Shown here: one piece after another, positions 52,013 to 60,056 of the stretch | How positions within the stretch are numbered: the first letter of the stretch is position 1 | How the letters are laid out: each line of letters starts with the position of its first letter | From: Virgibacillus sp. SK37 | GTDB taxonomy: Bacteria; Bacillota; Bacilli; Bacillales; Amphibacillaceae | Direction: 5' to 3' | DNA: 64,000 bases | Assembly: GCF_000725285.1 (NCBI RefSeq) | Contig: NZ_CP007161.1 | Location: forward strand, 186,001 to 250,000 | Notes under the pieces: model-generated | What the model saw: only the letters and a program-made list of their open reading frames with translations | What the model was told of the DNA's origin: nothing | Databases searched by the model: none | Program-made: the position numbers and the translations under genes

Positions 52013-52560
52013 TCAGGATTGCCTAATCTTAACCCTATATAATATATGTCAAAAAAAGGTTTCGGTTGTATTATAATAATTACCCTTGAAAATGATAAAT
52101 AGAGGACTGCCGATATTGGATAAATTGGGAACCCGGTGTTGAAATCTTCTAGTCGAGCTGATCGGAGATGAACTGAAGCTAGGACAAATATAGGTGCTAA
52201 ATTTATTCTATTGTTGGAGTAAAACTTTTACCCTTGCCCATTTTGGTGACCGTTTAACAATTCGCATATTTAGGGTTAGAAAGAAGCCGAGTGACCTATA
52301 AAATCTGTCTAGTAAAATGATACTAGAAGGTTAATAAGCATTCACCCTGCTACAGAATCACACGGTGTTAAATGCAATATAACAACATAAAGCTACCTGA
52401 AATACGTATCTTTTCTCTTCCAGCAAATACATATCCATTCCGTTTGGTGTGTGATACTAGGAACAGCCAGGATTCGAGGAGGATTTGGGAAGATAACAAC
52501 TAAGATTAGGATTATACAGTAGAAGATAGGAAACAGAGGATGTAGGAAATTCTAATACTA
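52013..52560 (+). ncRNA. candidate non-coding RNA unit A behind a shared 39-bp block
   Basis: Starts with TCAGGATTGCCTAATCTTAA then CCCTATATAATATATGTCA, identical to 58694-58732; AGGTTTCGGTTG follows in both at near-equal distance. The next 500 bp have no gene but several helices (TCTAGTA/TACTAGA at 52308-52327; GCATT-CACC/GGTG-TTAAATGC near 52340-52375). Confidence 0.4.
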
Positions 52561-52583
52561 AAAGAACCGTTTCCTGATTCCTG

Positions 52584-52910
52584 TCACCCGTCTTTAACTT
52601 CAGCTTTCAATTCAAATGAAATCTTGCCATCAGCAACTTGATCTAAATGCCACCACCATTCCTTTAATGGTTCATTAGAAGTGGAAAAGTCGTATATCAC
52701 CGAAAGATGCTTTGACATCCTCTTTGCATTTTCTATTAATTTCAGGTCATAATGGATTAATTTTATTTTCTCGTCATTTGTAAGTTCATTTATTGCCTTC
52801 TCCAATCCACCTCGTAAATGAAGCATATAAACCGATTCAAAAGGACTGATTTTAAAGTCATCTACATAGTCCCCATATATCTCAATACTTTTACTGTGCT
52901 GTAATGCCAT
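52584..52910 (-). CDS. hypothetical protein, island
   Basis: 108 aa, acidic, mostly helical (GGLEKAINELTNDEKIKLIH), with a WWW cluster near residue 86. No membrane segment or known motif. GAGGAGG lies at proper distance from the ATG, so translation is likely. Function unknown. Confidence 0.6.
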   Translation of the reverse strand: MALQHSKSIEIYGDYVDDFKISPFESVYMLHLRGGLEKAINELTNDEKIKLIHYDLKLIENAKRMSKHLSVIYDFSTSNEPLKEWWWHLDQVADGKISFELKAEVKDG

Positions 52911-53130
52911 TTGGATACCTCCTCATAGTTACTTTTCTAGCTATTTGTTATTTCGTGTATACTTAATTTAATTCGATTATATCAGGGGAAAAATATTGCA
53001 GTTGAAAGAGAAAACCACCCCGAGCCCAAACGGGGGAATGTCTTATCCAGGATAAAAACCTTTACACTAAACTTACAATTCCTCTCCTAGCGTAGCGAGG
53101 AAAAAGTAATTAAATGCCAGAAAATCAATA

Positions 53131-53159
53131 TTGACACTGTGAATTAATATCATTATTAT
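53131..53159 (+). promoter_or_regulatory. SigA promoter of a candidate small RNA
   Basis: TTGACA (53131-53136), 17-bp spacer, TATTAT (53154-53159). Confidence 0.65.
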
Positions 53160-53164
53160 AAGAC

Positions 53165-53372
53165 TAAGTGAAGTAAGCACGAATTTTATGATATAAACTA
53201 TGATCTGACCTTCTTTAATATTTTGACAAGGAAAGGTTATTAGATAGTTGAAATTATAATAAATACGTCGCCAGAGGATGGTAAGAATGAAACAGTGCCT
53301 TTTATTTATAGAAAATTATTATAACGAAAACAAACACTTGTAGAATAAAACTTCTGCAGGTGTTTTTTTATG
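53165..53372 (+). ncRNA. candidate small RNA (or short-peptide mRNA)
   Basis: Transcript expected from the 53131 promoter to the terminator at 53333-53372. It contains one short frame of 18 codons (ATG 53287) behind AGAGGATGG; whether RNA or peptide is the product is open. Confidence 0.4.
53333..53372 (+). terminator. intrinsic terminator
   Basis: AAACACTTGTAGAA pairs with TTCTGCAGGTGTTT, then seven T. Located 90 bp before the DnaA-N/HTH gene. Confidence 0.8.
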
Positions 53373-53461
53373 GGCTTTTAACTATAGGAAATGGAATAGG
53401 AATTTAAGGTGATCTGAAAGTATTTTTTTTACAATGATTAAATAAAAAAGGATGAATAAGT

Positions 53462-54082
53462 ATGAAAAAGGAAAATTCAACAATGGATTTATGGGCTGAG
53501 GTGCAATTAGAGGTATCAAAGCTAATTCCAAAGTCTTCCTTCGAAACTTGGATTCTGCCTGCAACTGGTAAGATCACAGATGAGAATGTATTTGTAGTTA
53601 AGGCAGCAAATGACTTTTCTAGAGACTGGATTGTGGAAAGGTATGAAAAATTAATCCGAAATATACTAAAAGAAATAACGGGGCAAGAGATTAATATTGT
53701 TGTAACGTCTCCTGTCAATGCGTTAGATAAGTATCTCGATATGGATATAGAGAACGTAGTAGAGGATTCGCAAGATGAAAAAAGTGGAGATAAGGAGAAG
53801 AAGTTTAGAGCATATATCAAGTGGATGAGATTAAAGAGAGGTTTTACCCTTTCTCAAGTGGCAGATAGGTTGGGGATCTCTACTAATTATGTTTCCCAAT
53901 TAGAAAGGGGTGAAAGAAAGGTAACGGATGAATTAGTAGTTAATTTTGCAGAGCTTTATAACATAGATGAGGATGTATTATTTTGGATGTCTGGGAACAT
54001 CCCCCTGAAAGTAAGAGAGTTAATTCTCAATGATAGAAATTTGCAAGAAGCCTTATCCTGTCTTCATAAATCACGGCAATAG
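53462..54082 (+). CDS. DnaA domain I fused to a Cro/CI-type HTH
   Basis: 206 aa. Residues 8-80 match the N-terminal domain of B. subtilis DnaA: MDLW, SFETW (26-30), FSRDWIVERY (52-61), LKEITGQE (69-76). An acidic linker (96-112) leads to a Cro/CI helix-turn-helix (115-175; LSQVADRLGISTNYVSQLER). The AAA+ ATPase and DnaA-box-binding domains of DnaA are absent. Domain I of DnaA self-associates and contacts DnaD, SirA and helicase, so this protein may recruit or block replication proteins at an element site. AAAGGATG precedes the ATG. Confidence 0.85.
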   Translation: MKKENSTMDLWAEVQLEVSKLIPKSSFETWILPATGKITDENVFVVKAANDFSRDWIVERYEKLIRNILKEITGQEINIVVTSPVNALDKYLDMDIENVVEDSQDEKSGDKEKKFRAYIKWMRLKRGFTLSQVADRLGISTNYVSQLERGERKVTDELVVNFAELYNIDEDVLFWMSGNIPLKVRELILNDRNLQEALSCLHKSRQ

Positions 54083-54116
54083 GATAAAAAATAATAAAAG
54101 GAATGGGGAAATTGAA

Positions 54117-55655
54117 ATGGGAATTTATATTGGATTGGATATCATACCAAACTACATTGATCAAGACGATTGGGAAAACGTTTTTGAGGAAACGTTACAA
54201 CTAATTCGTGCCTATCCCTTTGCAACCTTGATTACTGAAAATATGGGTGATTATCAACGAATTGTCTTAGATCGAACGGAAGAACAATGTGTTAATAGAT
54301 TTAGTGGAAAGGAAATGTATTGGAAATTAAATGGGGACTTGGAAAGTAAAGAAACAGGAGAGAGCTTTACCTTGCTTTCTAATTTAGCCCGATATAAAGG
54401 ATTGAAGGGGGAAAGATTGAAAGAAGATATCCTTCAATACTATGTAGAAGACAAAGGAAATGGTGCAAGAGAAGTTTTCTATTCTAAAACCCAAGGAAAA
54501 GACTACCATACATACTTGTTAGCAATAGCATCCCTGATTGAGAGCCGTTTTCCTAAATACGCCTGTGTCTATGGTGACATAACCAAAGAGCAAGCTCAGA
54601 AGGCAGTAAATTGGGCTAATTCGATTCTGGATAAGCCAATAGATTTGCCAGTTCGGGTCAATCCTACTAGGCTACTAGAACGTTTAGAAGTAATTAGTAT
54701 AGAAGAAAAGCGGCTTGAGGCATTATATGATCTGTCCATTGGTGCGAATGATGGAGTAGATGGTCTTGTAGCAAAACATTTTAATATTAATGCCGTTCGA
54801 AACTATTTTGCGAAGGAATTGCAGGATTTCAATAGTGCAGCACAACTTGGAGCTGAGTTAATTATCATAAGATGTTTGAACGCCAGAGTTCCTTTAGAAA
54901 TCCTCACTGATATATGTTGTTTTGATAGTGAAGGTCCAAGGTTTAATTCGACTGATTTCGCAAAAGGAATTTGTTCCTCATGGGTATTTATTGAAACTGA
55001 AATAAGAGGATATATGGACGCTTTAAAGAAAGTACCAGATTCTCCTGAGACCGTTGAAGCACAATTCGGTAATATATTTTTAGATATGGGATATATGGGC
55101 AGAAGAACTAGAAGGTATATTCCAAAAGCAAAGGTATTGAAAGTACTTAAAGAAAAATTCCATGATTTTGAGGAAATTGAAGAAACTATAAATACATGTT
55201 ATCAAAAAAATGTCGTGATGCTTGAAGCTAATGGAGAGAAATTGAGAAAGATAGAAGAGGAACTCTCTGACAAGACGGATCGGAAAATAATAAGCAGCTA
55301 TGATGAATTAATATTTTGGGATGGGAAAACGGTGATTAATGAGGATATTCAGAAGGTAATAGTAACGATTTCTAAGAAGGTTAATAATATCTTATCCCAA
55401 AAGGATAACCAGACAACTCAACTTCTAGAAGAAATTAAAAAGAGCGGTCAACTAATGACATTGACAGGTAAGCTCATTCAAAGTCATCAATTAGTGTTAA
55501 CTCGGATGGCCTGGAATTGGATAGAAAAGAATAATAATAAGAATCTGATGAAAATAGTAATGCTACTTTCGCTATTAGAGAACAGCAATGACGGGTTAAG
55601 GTACTTATATAAGGCAATGTTGGAAAATAAAAGTTTGTTTCGCAAGTATATGTAA
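54117..55655 (+). CDS. large hypothetical protein, island
   Basis: 512 aa from ATG at 54117 behind AAAAGGAATGGGG; the frame is open further up, inside the previous gene. Starts MGIYIGLDIIPNYIDQDDWE. The middle is mixed alpha/beta; the C-terminal 150 residues are helical and Lys/Glu-rich. No membrane segment, P-loop or nuclease motif seen. It follows the DnaA-N/HTH gene by 34 bp and is likely cotranscribed. Function unknown. Confidence 0.65.
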   Translation: MGIYIGLDIIPNYIDQDDWENVFEETLQLIRAYPFATLITENMGDYQRIVLDRTEEQCVNRFSGKEMYWKLNGDLESKETGESFTLLSNLARYKGLKGERLKEDILQYYVEDKGNGAREVFYSKTQGKDYHTYLLAIASLIESRFPKYACVYGDITKEQAQKAVNWANSILDKPIDLPVRVNPTRLLERLEVISIEEKRLEALYDLSIGANDGVDGLVAKHFNINAVRNYFAKELQDFNSAAQLGAELIIIRCLNARVPLEILTDICCFDSEGPRFNSTDFAKGICSSWVFIETEIRGYMDALKKVPDSPETVEAQFGNIFLDMGYMGRRTRRYIPKAKVLKVLKEKFHDFEEIEETINTCYQKNVVMLEANGEKLRKIEEELSDKTDRKIISSYDELIFWDGKTVINEDIQKVIVTISKKVNNILSQKDNQTTQLLEEIKKSGQLMTLTGKLIQSHQLVLTRMAWNWIEKNNNKNLMKIVMLLSLLENSNDGLRYLYKAMLENKSLFRKYM

Positions 55656-55822
55656 TGAAGAAATAGAGAGCAACTGTCGGTAGTGTATCCATTAACAATG
55701 GTGCTTTTTGTAAAAATTTATTTTAGGAGTACTTCCCAAGTCAAATGACTACTGGAATACAGAAATAATAAGAAATAAGTGAAGCAAGACATGAATCCTT
55801 TATAAAATCAGGAGGGCTAAGT

Positions 55823-55945
55823 GTGTGGCAAATAACTGTTTCCATTTTTGCAATACTAATTTCCATTTTTTTTGGCCTGGGATTACTACAATGGTCATTT
55901 GGAATCAAGAGGTTAATAGTAGAAAGCAAAAATAGGAGCCAGTAG
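55823..55945 (+). CDS. small membrane peptide (40 aa)
   Basis: GTG at 55823, 6 nt behind AGGAGGG. One strong hydrophobic helix (about 3-25, SIFAILISIFFGLGLLQW) and a basic tail. 15 bp before the HNH gene. The layout is that of small phage or toxin-like membrane peptides, but no family is recognised. Confidence 0.5.
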   Translation: MWQITVSIFAILISIFFGLGLLQWSFGIKRLIVESKNRSQ

Positions 55946-55960
55946 AGAGGGGCTATAATT

Positions 55961-56725
55961 GTGGAAAGAATGAAGACTTGTACTATCTGCGGTGATACTT
56001 TACCAATATCGGATTTCTTAAAGAAAAGTCGAGAAAAGTGGAGAGGATATTGTAAAAAGTGTAACTCAATCAGAAATAAAATGAAAAAGGCAAAAGTGTT
56101 TGAAGTTCCAGAACTTGAGAAGGGTGTTGAAATAGAGGTACGTGGAAAAATGTCAAAAGGTCATAAGTATTCATCTTTTGTACCGTATGAGAAAGCAATT
56201 CAATTAGTTGGTGAGAGGGTTGCATATATTGTAAACCCAAGGCTGATTCGAAAATATTTTGATAGAGAAACTTTTCGGATGCTAGTATTTAAAAGATATG
56301 GTGATAGATGCGTATACTGCGGAGAAATAGCGAACACGATTGATCATATTATTCCTAAAAGCAAAGGCGGTATCACCTCCTTCTCAAATTGCGTCCCCGC
56401 ATGCTCCAATTGCAACGGAGTAAAAGGAAATTTGGACATAGAGGAATACCTTTACTACTACGAGCCTTCAACTACCTTTCCAGGTGTGTCAAGGACTGAT
56501 TCGGTAAGATACAGTTTACTAGAGATAACAGAGAAGATTGATAATATTAATACTTATCTTGGTATCTGTTTGAAAAGGACTGGAATAGAAACAGATGAGT
56601 TAAACAATCTTGAGGAAATGGAAGAGTTAGAGGAAAAGGTGAATGAACTAAACGAAACAATAATGAATTTTAAAAGTAACCAATCAAATGAATATGTGGA
56701 GCAACTAATAAGTGAAAGGAGATGA
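55961..56725 (+). CDS. HNH endonuclease with N-terminal zinc ribbon
   Basis: 254 aa; GTG at 55961 (AGAGAGGGG upstream) or ATG at 55970. N-terminal C7xxC10 ... C31xxC34 zinc ribbon; HNH domain at about 110-160 with C117xxC120, catalytic D128-H129 (DHIIPKSKGG), N143 and C148xxC151. C-terminal coiled coil (about 195-245). Likely cuts or nicks DNA; free-standing HNH proteins occur in phages, mobile elements and defence loci. Its 3' end adjoins the ankyrin gene. Confidence 0.82.
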   Translation: MERMKTCTICGDTLPISDFLKKSREKWRGYCKKCNSIRNKMKKAKVFEVPELEKGVEIEVRGKMSKGHKYSSFVPYEKAIQLVGERVAYIVNPRLIRKYFDRETFRMLVFKRYGDRCVYCGEIANTIDHIIPKSKGGITSFSNCVPACSNCNGVKGNLDIEEYLYYYEPSTTFPGVSRTDSVRYSLLEITEKIDNINTYLGICLKRTGIETDELNNLEEMEELEEKVNELNETIMNFKSNQSNEYVEQLISERR

Positions 56726-56730
56726 TTCTA

Positions 56731-57378
56731 GTGGTGAATGAGAAGAAAAGAGATACAAAGAGAATTGAAAGAATAATGTACTTGCTTCACTCTATATGGG
56801 AGTCAAACTCAGATATGCGTTTTTTTCAACTAATGGACACGTTACAACATAAATATTCCTTTGAAAATAATGAGTTTGGTAAGCGAGAAGGGGTTGAGGT
56901 GGATTCCAAGGGATGTAAAATGCCTATATCGTTTATAGACTTATTTTATCTGGAAGATGATAATCTCGAAGAGTTTTTACGTGACTGTGTTCATAGTGAT
57001 AAGCAAAGAGATTCGGCAAGGACTTTTATGGAAATATTAGAATCAAATAATACAAGTAAACTTGCTGAATATGTAAAAAATCACAATGTTGATCACGAAA
57101 TCAATGGGAATAGTCTTCTTTATTGGGCTGTATATATGAATCAAATACAAATTGTTAAAGAGCTACTAAAACTAGGAGCAGACCAAAACAAAAAAGACTT
57201 GTATGGGAGAAGTCCGCTCGAAATTGGATCTTACTATGGATTTTATGAGGTATGCAAAGTTCTCCTTGAAAATGGAGTAATGGTGGATGAAAATTCCCTA
57301 AATAGAGCAAGGCGTGGATGGGGCGGTAACAGGCAAAGTGAAATACTTAAATTGTTAGAGGAATGGCAGAATAGATAA
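56731..57378 (+). CDS. ankyrin-repeat protein with DUF1040-like N-terminus
   Basis: 215 aa from GTG at 56731, 9 nt behind AAAGGAG; the ATG at 56722 abuts that site and is unlikely. N-terminal 85 residues (RIERIMYLLHSIWESNSDMR, DLFYLEDDNLEEFL) resemble the small DUF1040-like family. Two ankyrin repeats follow (about 125-188: NSLLYWAVYMNQIQIVKELL, SPLEIGSYYGFYEVCKVLL). Six bases from the HNH gene, so coupled; could be an immunity or partner protein, which is only inference. Confidence 0.7.
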   Translation: MVNEKKRDTKRIERIMYLLHSIWESNSDMRFFQLMDTLQHKYSFENNEFGKREGVEVDSKGCKMPISFIDLFYLEDDNLEEFLRDCVHSDKQRDSARTFMEILESNNTSKLAEYVKNHNVDHEINGNSLLYWAVYMNQIQIVKELLKLGADQNKKDLYGRSPLEIGSYYGFYEVCKVLLENGVMVDENSLNRARRGWGGNRQSEILKLLEEWQNR

Positions 57379-57389
57379 GTAAAAGCGGA

Positions 57390-57426
57390 AGGGCCCCATG
57401 AGTTCTACTCGGAAGGGGCTTTTTGG
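57390..57426 (+). terminator. terminator after the ankyrin gene
   Basis: GCCCC pairs with GGGGC, extended by GGAAG/CTTTTT pairing, and ends in CTTTTTGG. Confidence 0.6.
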
Positions 57427-57526
57427 TATGACCTGATGAAATCTAACATATTTTGGCTCACTAAGTCTCTTGAGGATATTTAGATGCAATAAAATTTGGG
57501 AATTCTTCATAGAAATCAATGTTAAT

Positions 57527-57676
57527 CTATAACGATTTATTAGCATACTTACATGTTGGATCATCACTATCGGACCAAGTACAAGTTGTTTACCTTGATC
57601 TAATTGTTTTCAATTCTTCCAAATGTTCTTCGATAAATTTCAATGCTTCATTTGAATCATTTGTGTTTGCTTGCAA
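57527..57676 (-). pseudogene. short frame interrupted by an in-frame stop
   Basis: TTG at 57676, 9 nt behind GGGGAGGT, starts a 28-codon frame (ALKFIEEHLEELKTIRSR) that meets TAA at 57590-57592. The same frame goes on as TTCTWSDSDDPTCKYANKSL to TAG at 57527-57529. Either a 28-aa peptide or a 49-aa gene broken by one stop. Confidence 0.35.
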
Positions 57677-57762
57677 TTTTAAGTACCTCCCCTATTATTC
57701 AAGATTCATTAGCTTCTCATATCTCTAGGATTTCATTAACTATATATGAGTTTTGCTTCATA

Positions 57763-57774
57763 TTTTATACTAGA
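57763..57774. promoter_or_regulatory. 12-bp inverted repeat, left half (operator candidate)
   Basis: TTTTATACTAGA, exact inverse of TCTAGTATAAAA at 57847-57858, both before the XRE gene at 57912. Confidence 0.5.
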
Positions 57775-57846
57775 TAAATAGAAAAGGAATATTCCAAATT
57801 AATCGTTTAATAAACGTTCTAGCTAGTTATATTCTCTTTGAAACTG

Positions 57847-57858
57847 TCTAGTATAAAA
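57847..57858. promoter_or_regulatory. 12-bp inverted repeat, right half (operator candidate)
   Basis: TCTAGTATAAAA; overlaps the likely -10 region of the XRE gene. Partner at 57763-57774. Confidence 0.5.
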
Positions 57859-57911
57859 GGAAGTAAAAAACTGGAATTGGATCATATCCAATAGATTAGG
57901 AGGAGTATAGG

Positions 57912-58196
57912 ATGAATAACAAGGAGATAATAATACTGGTAGATCAGTTGGTGGAGGACTTTGGTAAAACTGTAAAAGAATTCAGAATAAAAAGCGGTTT
58001 AACATTGCAAGATATGGCAGAAATTGTTTCGCTTAGTCCAAGCTATGTGTATAGGATTGAAGCCCATAAAAGACGACCAGAGATTGGAACTAGAATTAAA
58101 TTTATGACTGAAGCAATGGGCTTTGCGTCAGAAGAGATAAACTTATACTTGGAAAAGTATATTGCTAAAGAAAAGTTAAATAAGGAATCGGAGTAA
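57912..58196 (+). CDS. XRE-family transcriptional regulator
   Basis: 94 aa. One Cro/CI HTH at about 17-75 (VKEFRIKSGLTLQDMAEIVS, LSPSYVYRIEAHKRRPEIG). No further domain. AGGAGGAG lies before the ATG. The inverted repeat upstream is a plausible self-operator. Terminator follows. Confidence 0.85.
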   Translation: MNNKEIIILVDQLVEDFGKTVKEFRIKSGLTLQDMAEIVSLSPSYVYRIEAHKRRPEIGTRIKFMTEAMGFASEEINLYLEKYIAKEKLNKESE

Positions 58197-58210
58197 ATGT
58201 AATTTTTGGA

Positions 58211-58256
58211 AAAACTACTAGATTTAAGCATCTTAGCTTCAAAACTAGTAGTTTTC
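58211..58256 (+). terminator. terminator of the XRE gene
   Basis: AAAACTACTAG / CTAGTAGTTTTC, 11-bp stem with a 23-nt loop. Confidence 0.75.
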
Positions 58257-58269
58257 TTTTCGGAATACT

Positions 58270-58693
58270 TATCGGAATATTCCGTTAAAATCAGGATTGC
58301 CTAATCTTAACCCTATATATATGTATCGAAATTGAGGTTAAGTTCGCCATAATTAAAAATCCCTTGAAAGTGACAATTAGTAGGACTGCTAGGTTGGGTA
58401 TCAATTAGGAACCCGTTGATAGGACATTCTGGAAAAGATAATTGGATGTTAACTAAAATAGTACGGTAGAAGAAAATACTAGGATCAAAAAATATATTAG
58501 ATGAAGGTGATTAACTTTTATAAGAACTGCATTGAGCCCGTTTTGGGACATAATCACTTACGAATGATGAAAGTTAGAAACAAGGAATTATAAAGTGTGC
58601 CTGAAACAGTTCGAATAAGGTACAAATATTGCTCCGAACGCAGTATTTTGGGGTTCTGCTATAGTTAATTCCATTACTCAGTGGATATTAAAA
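58270..58693 (+). ncRNA. candidate non-coding RNA unit B behind the shared block
   Basis: Shared block from 58291 (TCAGGATTGCCTAATCTTAA then CCCTATATA). Preceded by the palindrome CGGAATATTCCG. Downstream, CCCTTGAAA, GGACTGC and GGAACCCG recur in the order seen in unit A (52085-52135). No protein frame. Confidence 0.4.
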
Positions 58694-59090
58694 TCAGGAT
58701 TGCCTAATCTTAACCCTATATAATATATGTCATAAATAAGGTTTCGGTTGAAAGAAATAAAAAGACTCCCTGATAAGTGACTCTTAAAAAGAACAACTAA
58801 GCTAGACACCAGTTATCTAACTAAATGTCACGAAACAGAAGAAACCTTAATACCTATAAGTTAACGTTAGTATGCTGATCAGAAATAAGGTTAGGTACCT
58901 GTCAACGAAAAATATCTGATAATAAATAAGCATAGTGACTTATCTAGGTCGGGTACTATTTAAGGAAATCTTTATCTTCAATAGGGTTTAAAAGAGGACT
59001 TTGATCAAAGCGAAGTGTGCTTGTTTATCTGTTTTCTTTCTGTTAGAATAAGAACATATGTTTCACATTTGAGCAGACATATATGATATT
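58694..59090 (+). ncRNA. candidate non-coding RNA unit C behind the shared block
   Basis: Block 58694-58732 is identical to unit A; AGGTTTCGGTTG at 58739-58750. The start lies 403 bp after the start of unit B. Runs up to the YolD promoter; no protein frame. Confidence 0.4.
59051..59064. promoter_or_regulatory. LexA-like box before yolD
   Basis: AGAACATATGTTTC against the Bacillus consensus CGAACNNNNGTTCG (8 of 10 defined bases), 51 bp before the yolD start. Confidence 0.45.
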
Positions 59091-59114
59091 TGTTTTTAAA
59101 AGGTGGAGAAGTAA

Positions 59115-59438
59115 TTGGTAAATGATAGAGGCAATATCAAATGGACATCAATAATGATGCCTGAGCACATAAATCTACTAAAACAAATTTGGGAAGAGAA
59201 AGACCATAAGAAAAAGCCTGTATTAGATGAGCAACAAGTGAATGAAATAAATATGAAGTTACAGCTTGCAATACATAATGACCTGAATATAATCATTGAA
59301 TATTACAAAGATCATGATTACCATAAAATAAACGGTAAGCTAAAAAATGTGGATTCAATGAGGAAGTTTTTACAACTAAATGATAGTAATTTCACGAGTA
59401 TACCATTGGGGGATATTTTGGAACTACACATAGATTGA
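59115..59438 (+). CDS. YolD-like family protein
   Basis: 107 aa from TTG at 59115 behind AGGTGGAG. The family core is plain: NDRGNIKWTSIMMPEHI, LDEQQVNEINMKLQLAIHND, then a basic and acidic mixed C-terminus. YolD proteins usually sit directly before a UvrX-type Y-family polymerase and are SOS-regulated; no polymerase follows here, so this is an orphan. Role unknown, perhaps an accessory to translesion polymerase. Confidence 0.8.
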   Translation: MVNDRGNIKWTSIMMPEHINLLKQIWEEKDHKKKPVLDEQQVNEINMKLQLAIHNDLNIIIEYYKDHDYHKINGKLKNVDSMRKFLQLNDSNFTSIPLGDILELHID

Positions 59439-59484
59439 GAATATTTAGCCGATTTATTTATTATTAAAACGAAGGAGAGAAGTA

Positions 59485-59772
59485 ATGAATAAGAACAAAC
59501 TAAGGTACGCCATATTGAAAGAAATTGATAGCGATAATAAAGCACTTACTGAAGAGGACTTTGCTGTTACCGCAGATCAGTTTGATGATGCTATTAGATT
59601 TCTAAGTAGAGAAAACTATTTAATGGGTGTTTTCTACGCAGATGACAGACCATGGCTGTTTGAGGGAACGGCTTATTTAACAGAAGATGGTGAGAATTAC
59701 TTAAAGGAGAACAGTTCATTTACAAAGACATATAGGGGATTAAAAGAAATTAGAGATTGGTTAAAACTATAA
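59485..59772 (+). CDS. YjcQ-family phage-type protein
   Basis: 95 aa. Matches the YjcQ winged-helix family (NKNKLRYAILKEI at the N-terminus, LTEDGENYLKENS, YRGLKEIRDWLKL at the C-terminus). Common in prophages and mobile islands of Bacilli; function unknown. AAGGAGAG before the ATG. A hairpin with T run follows at 59801-59824. Confidence 0.82.
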   Translation: MNKNKLRYAILKEIDSDNKALTEEDFAVTADQFDDAIRFLSRENYLMGVFYADDRPWLFEGTAYLTEDGENYLKENSSFTKTYRGLKEIRDWLKL

Positions 59773-59800
59773 TCACAAAGTAATGGGTATTAGCCTTTTT

Positions 59801-59824
59801 ACTGCAGCATTCTGGAGTTTTTTT
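59801..59824 (+). terminator. terminator of the yjcQ-like gene
   Basis: ACTGCAG / CTGGAGT with CATT loop, then seven T. Confidence 0.6.
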
Positions 59825-59896
59825 ATAAGGTAACTTCACCTTCGTTCCGACTATTACGAAAACTAAACTACTTAATAATATTTTTGTAGGGAAAAT

Positions 59897-59971
59897 GACT
59901 ATGAGGGTAACAATAGAATGCTTAATTGAACATGCTAAGGATGTCAATTCTAATGAGTTGATTCGTTCTTA
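59897..59971 (+). CDS. possible 24-25 aa peptide
   Basis: Short frame from ATG near 59897 (TAGGGAAA upstream) reading MTMRVTIECLIEHAKDVNSN to a TAG just before a T-rich stretch. Too short to judge. Confidence 0.2.
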
Positions 59972-60056
59972 GCTTTTTTTATGAAGGCTCTGTTAAACAA
60001 TAATATTGTTTTTTGATTAAGAAAAGGGACATACGAATTTTGATGTCCCTATTAAT

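Noticed and set aside
58270-59090. CRISPR array from the repeated blocks
   Set aside because: Only two tandem copies about 400 bp apart, no short regular spacers and no cas genes.
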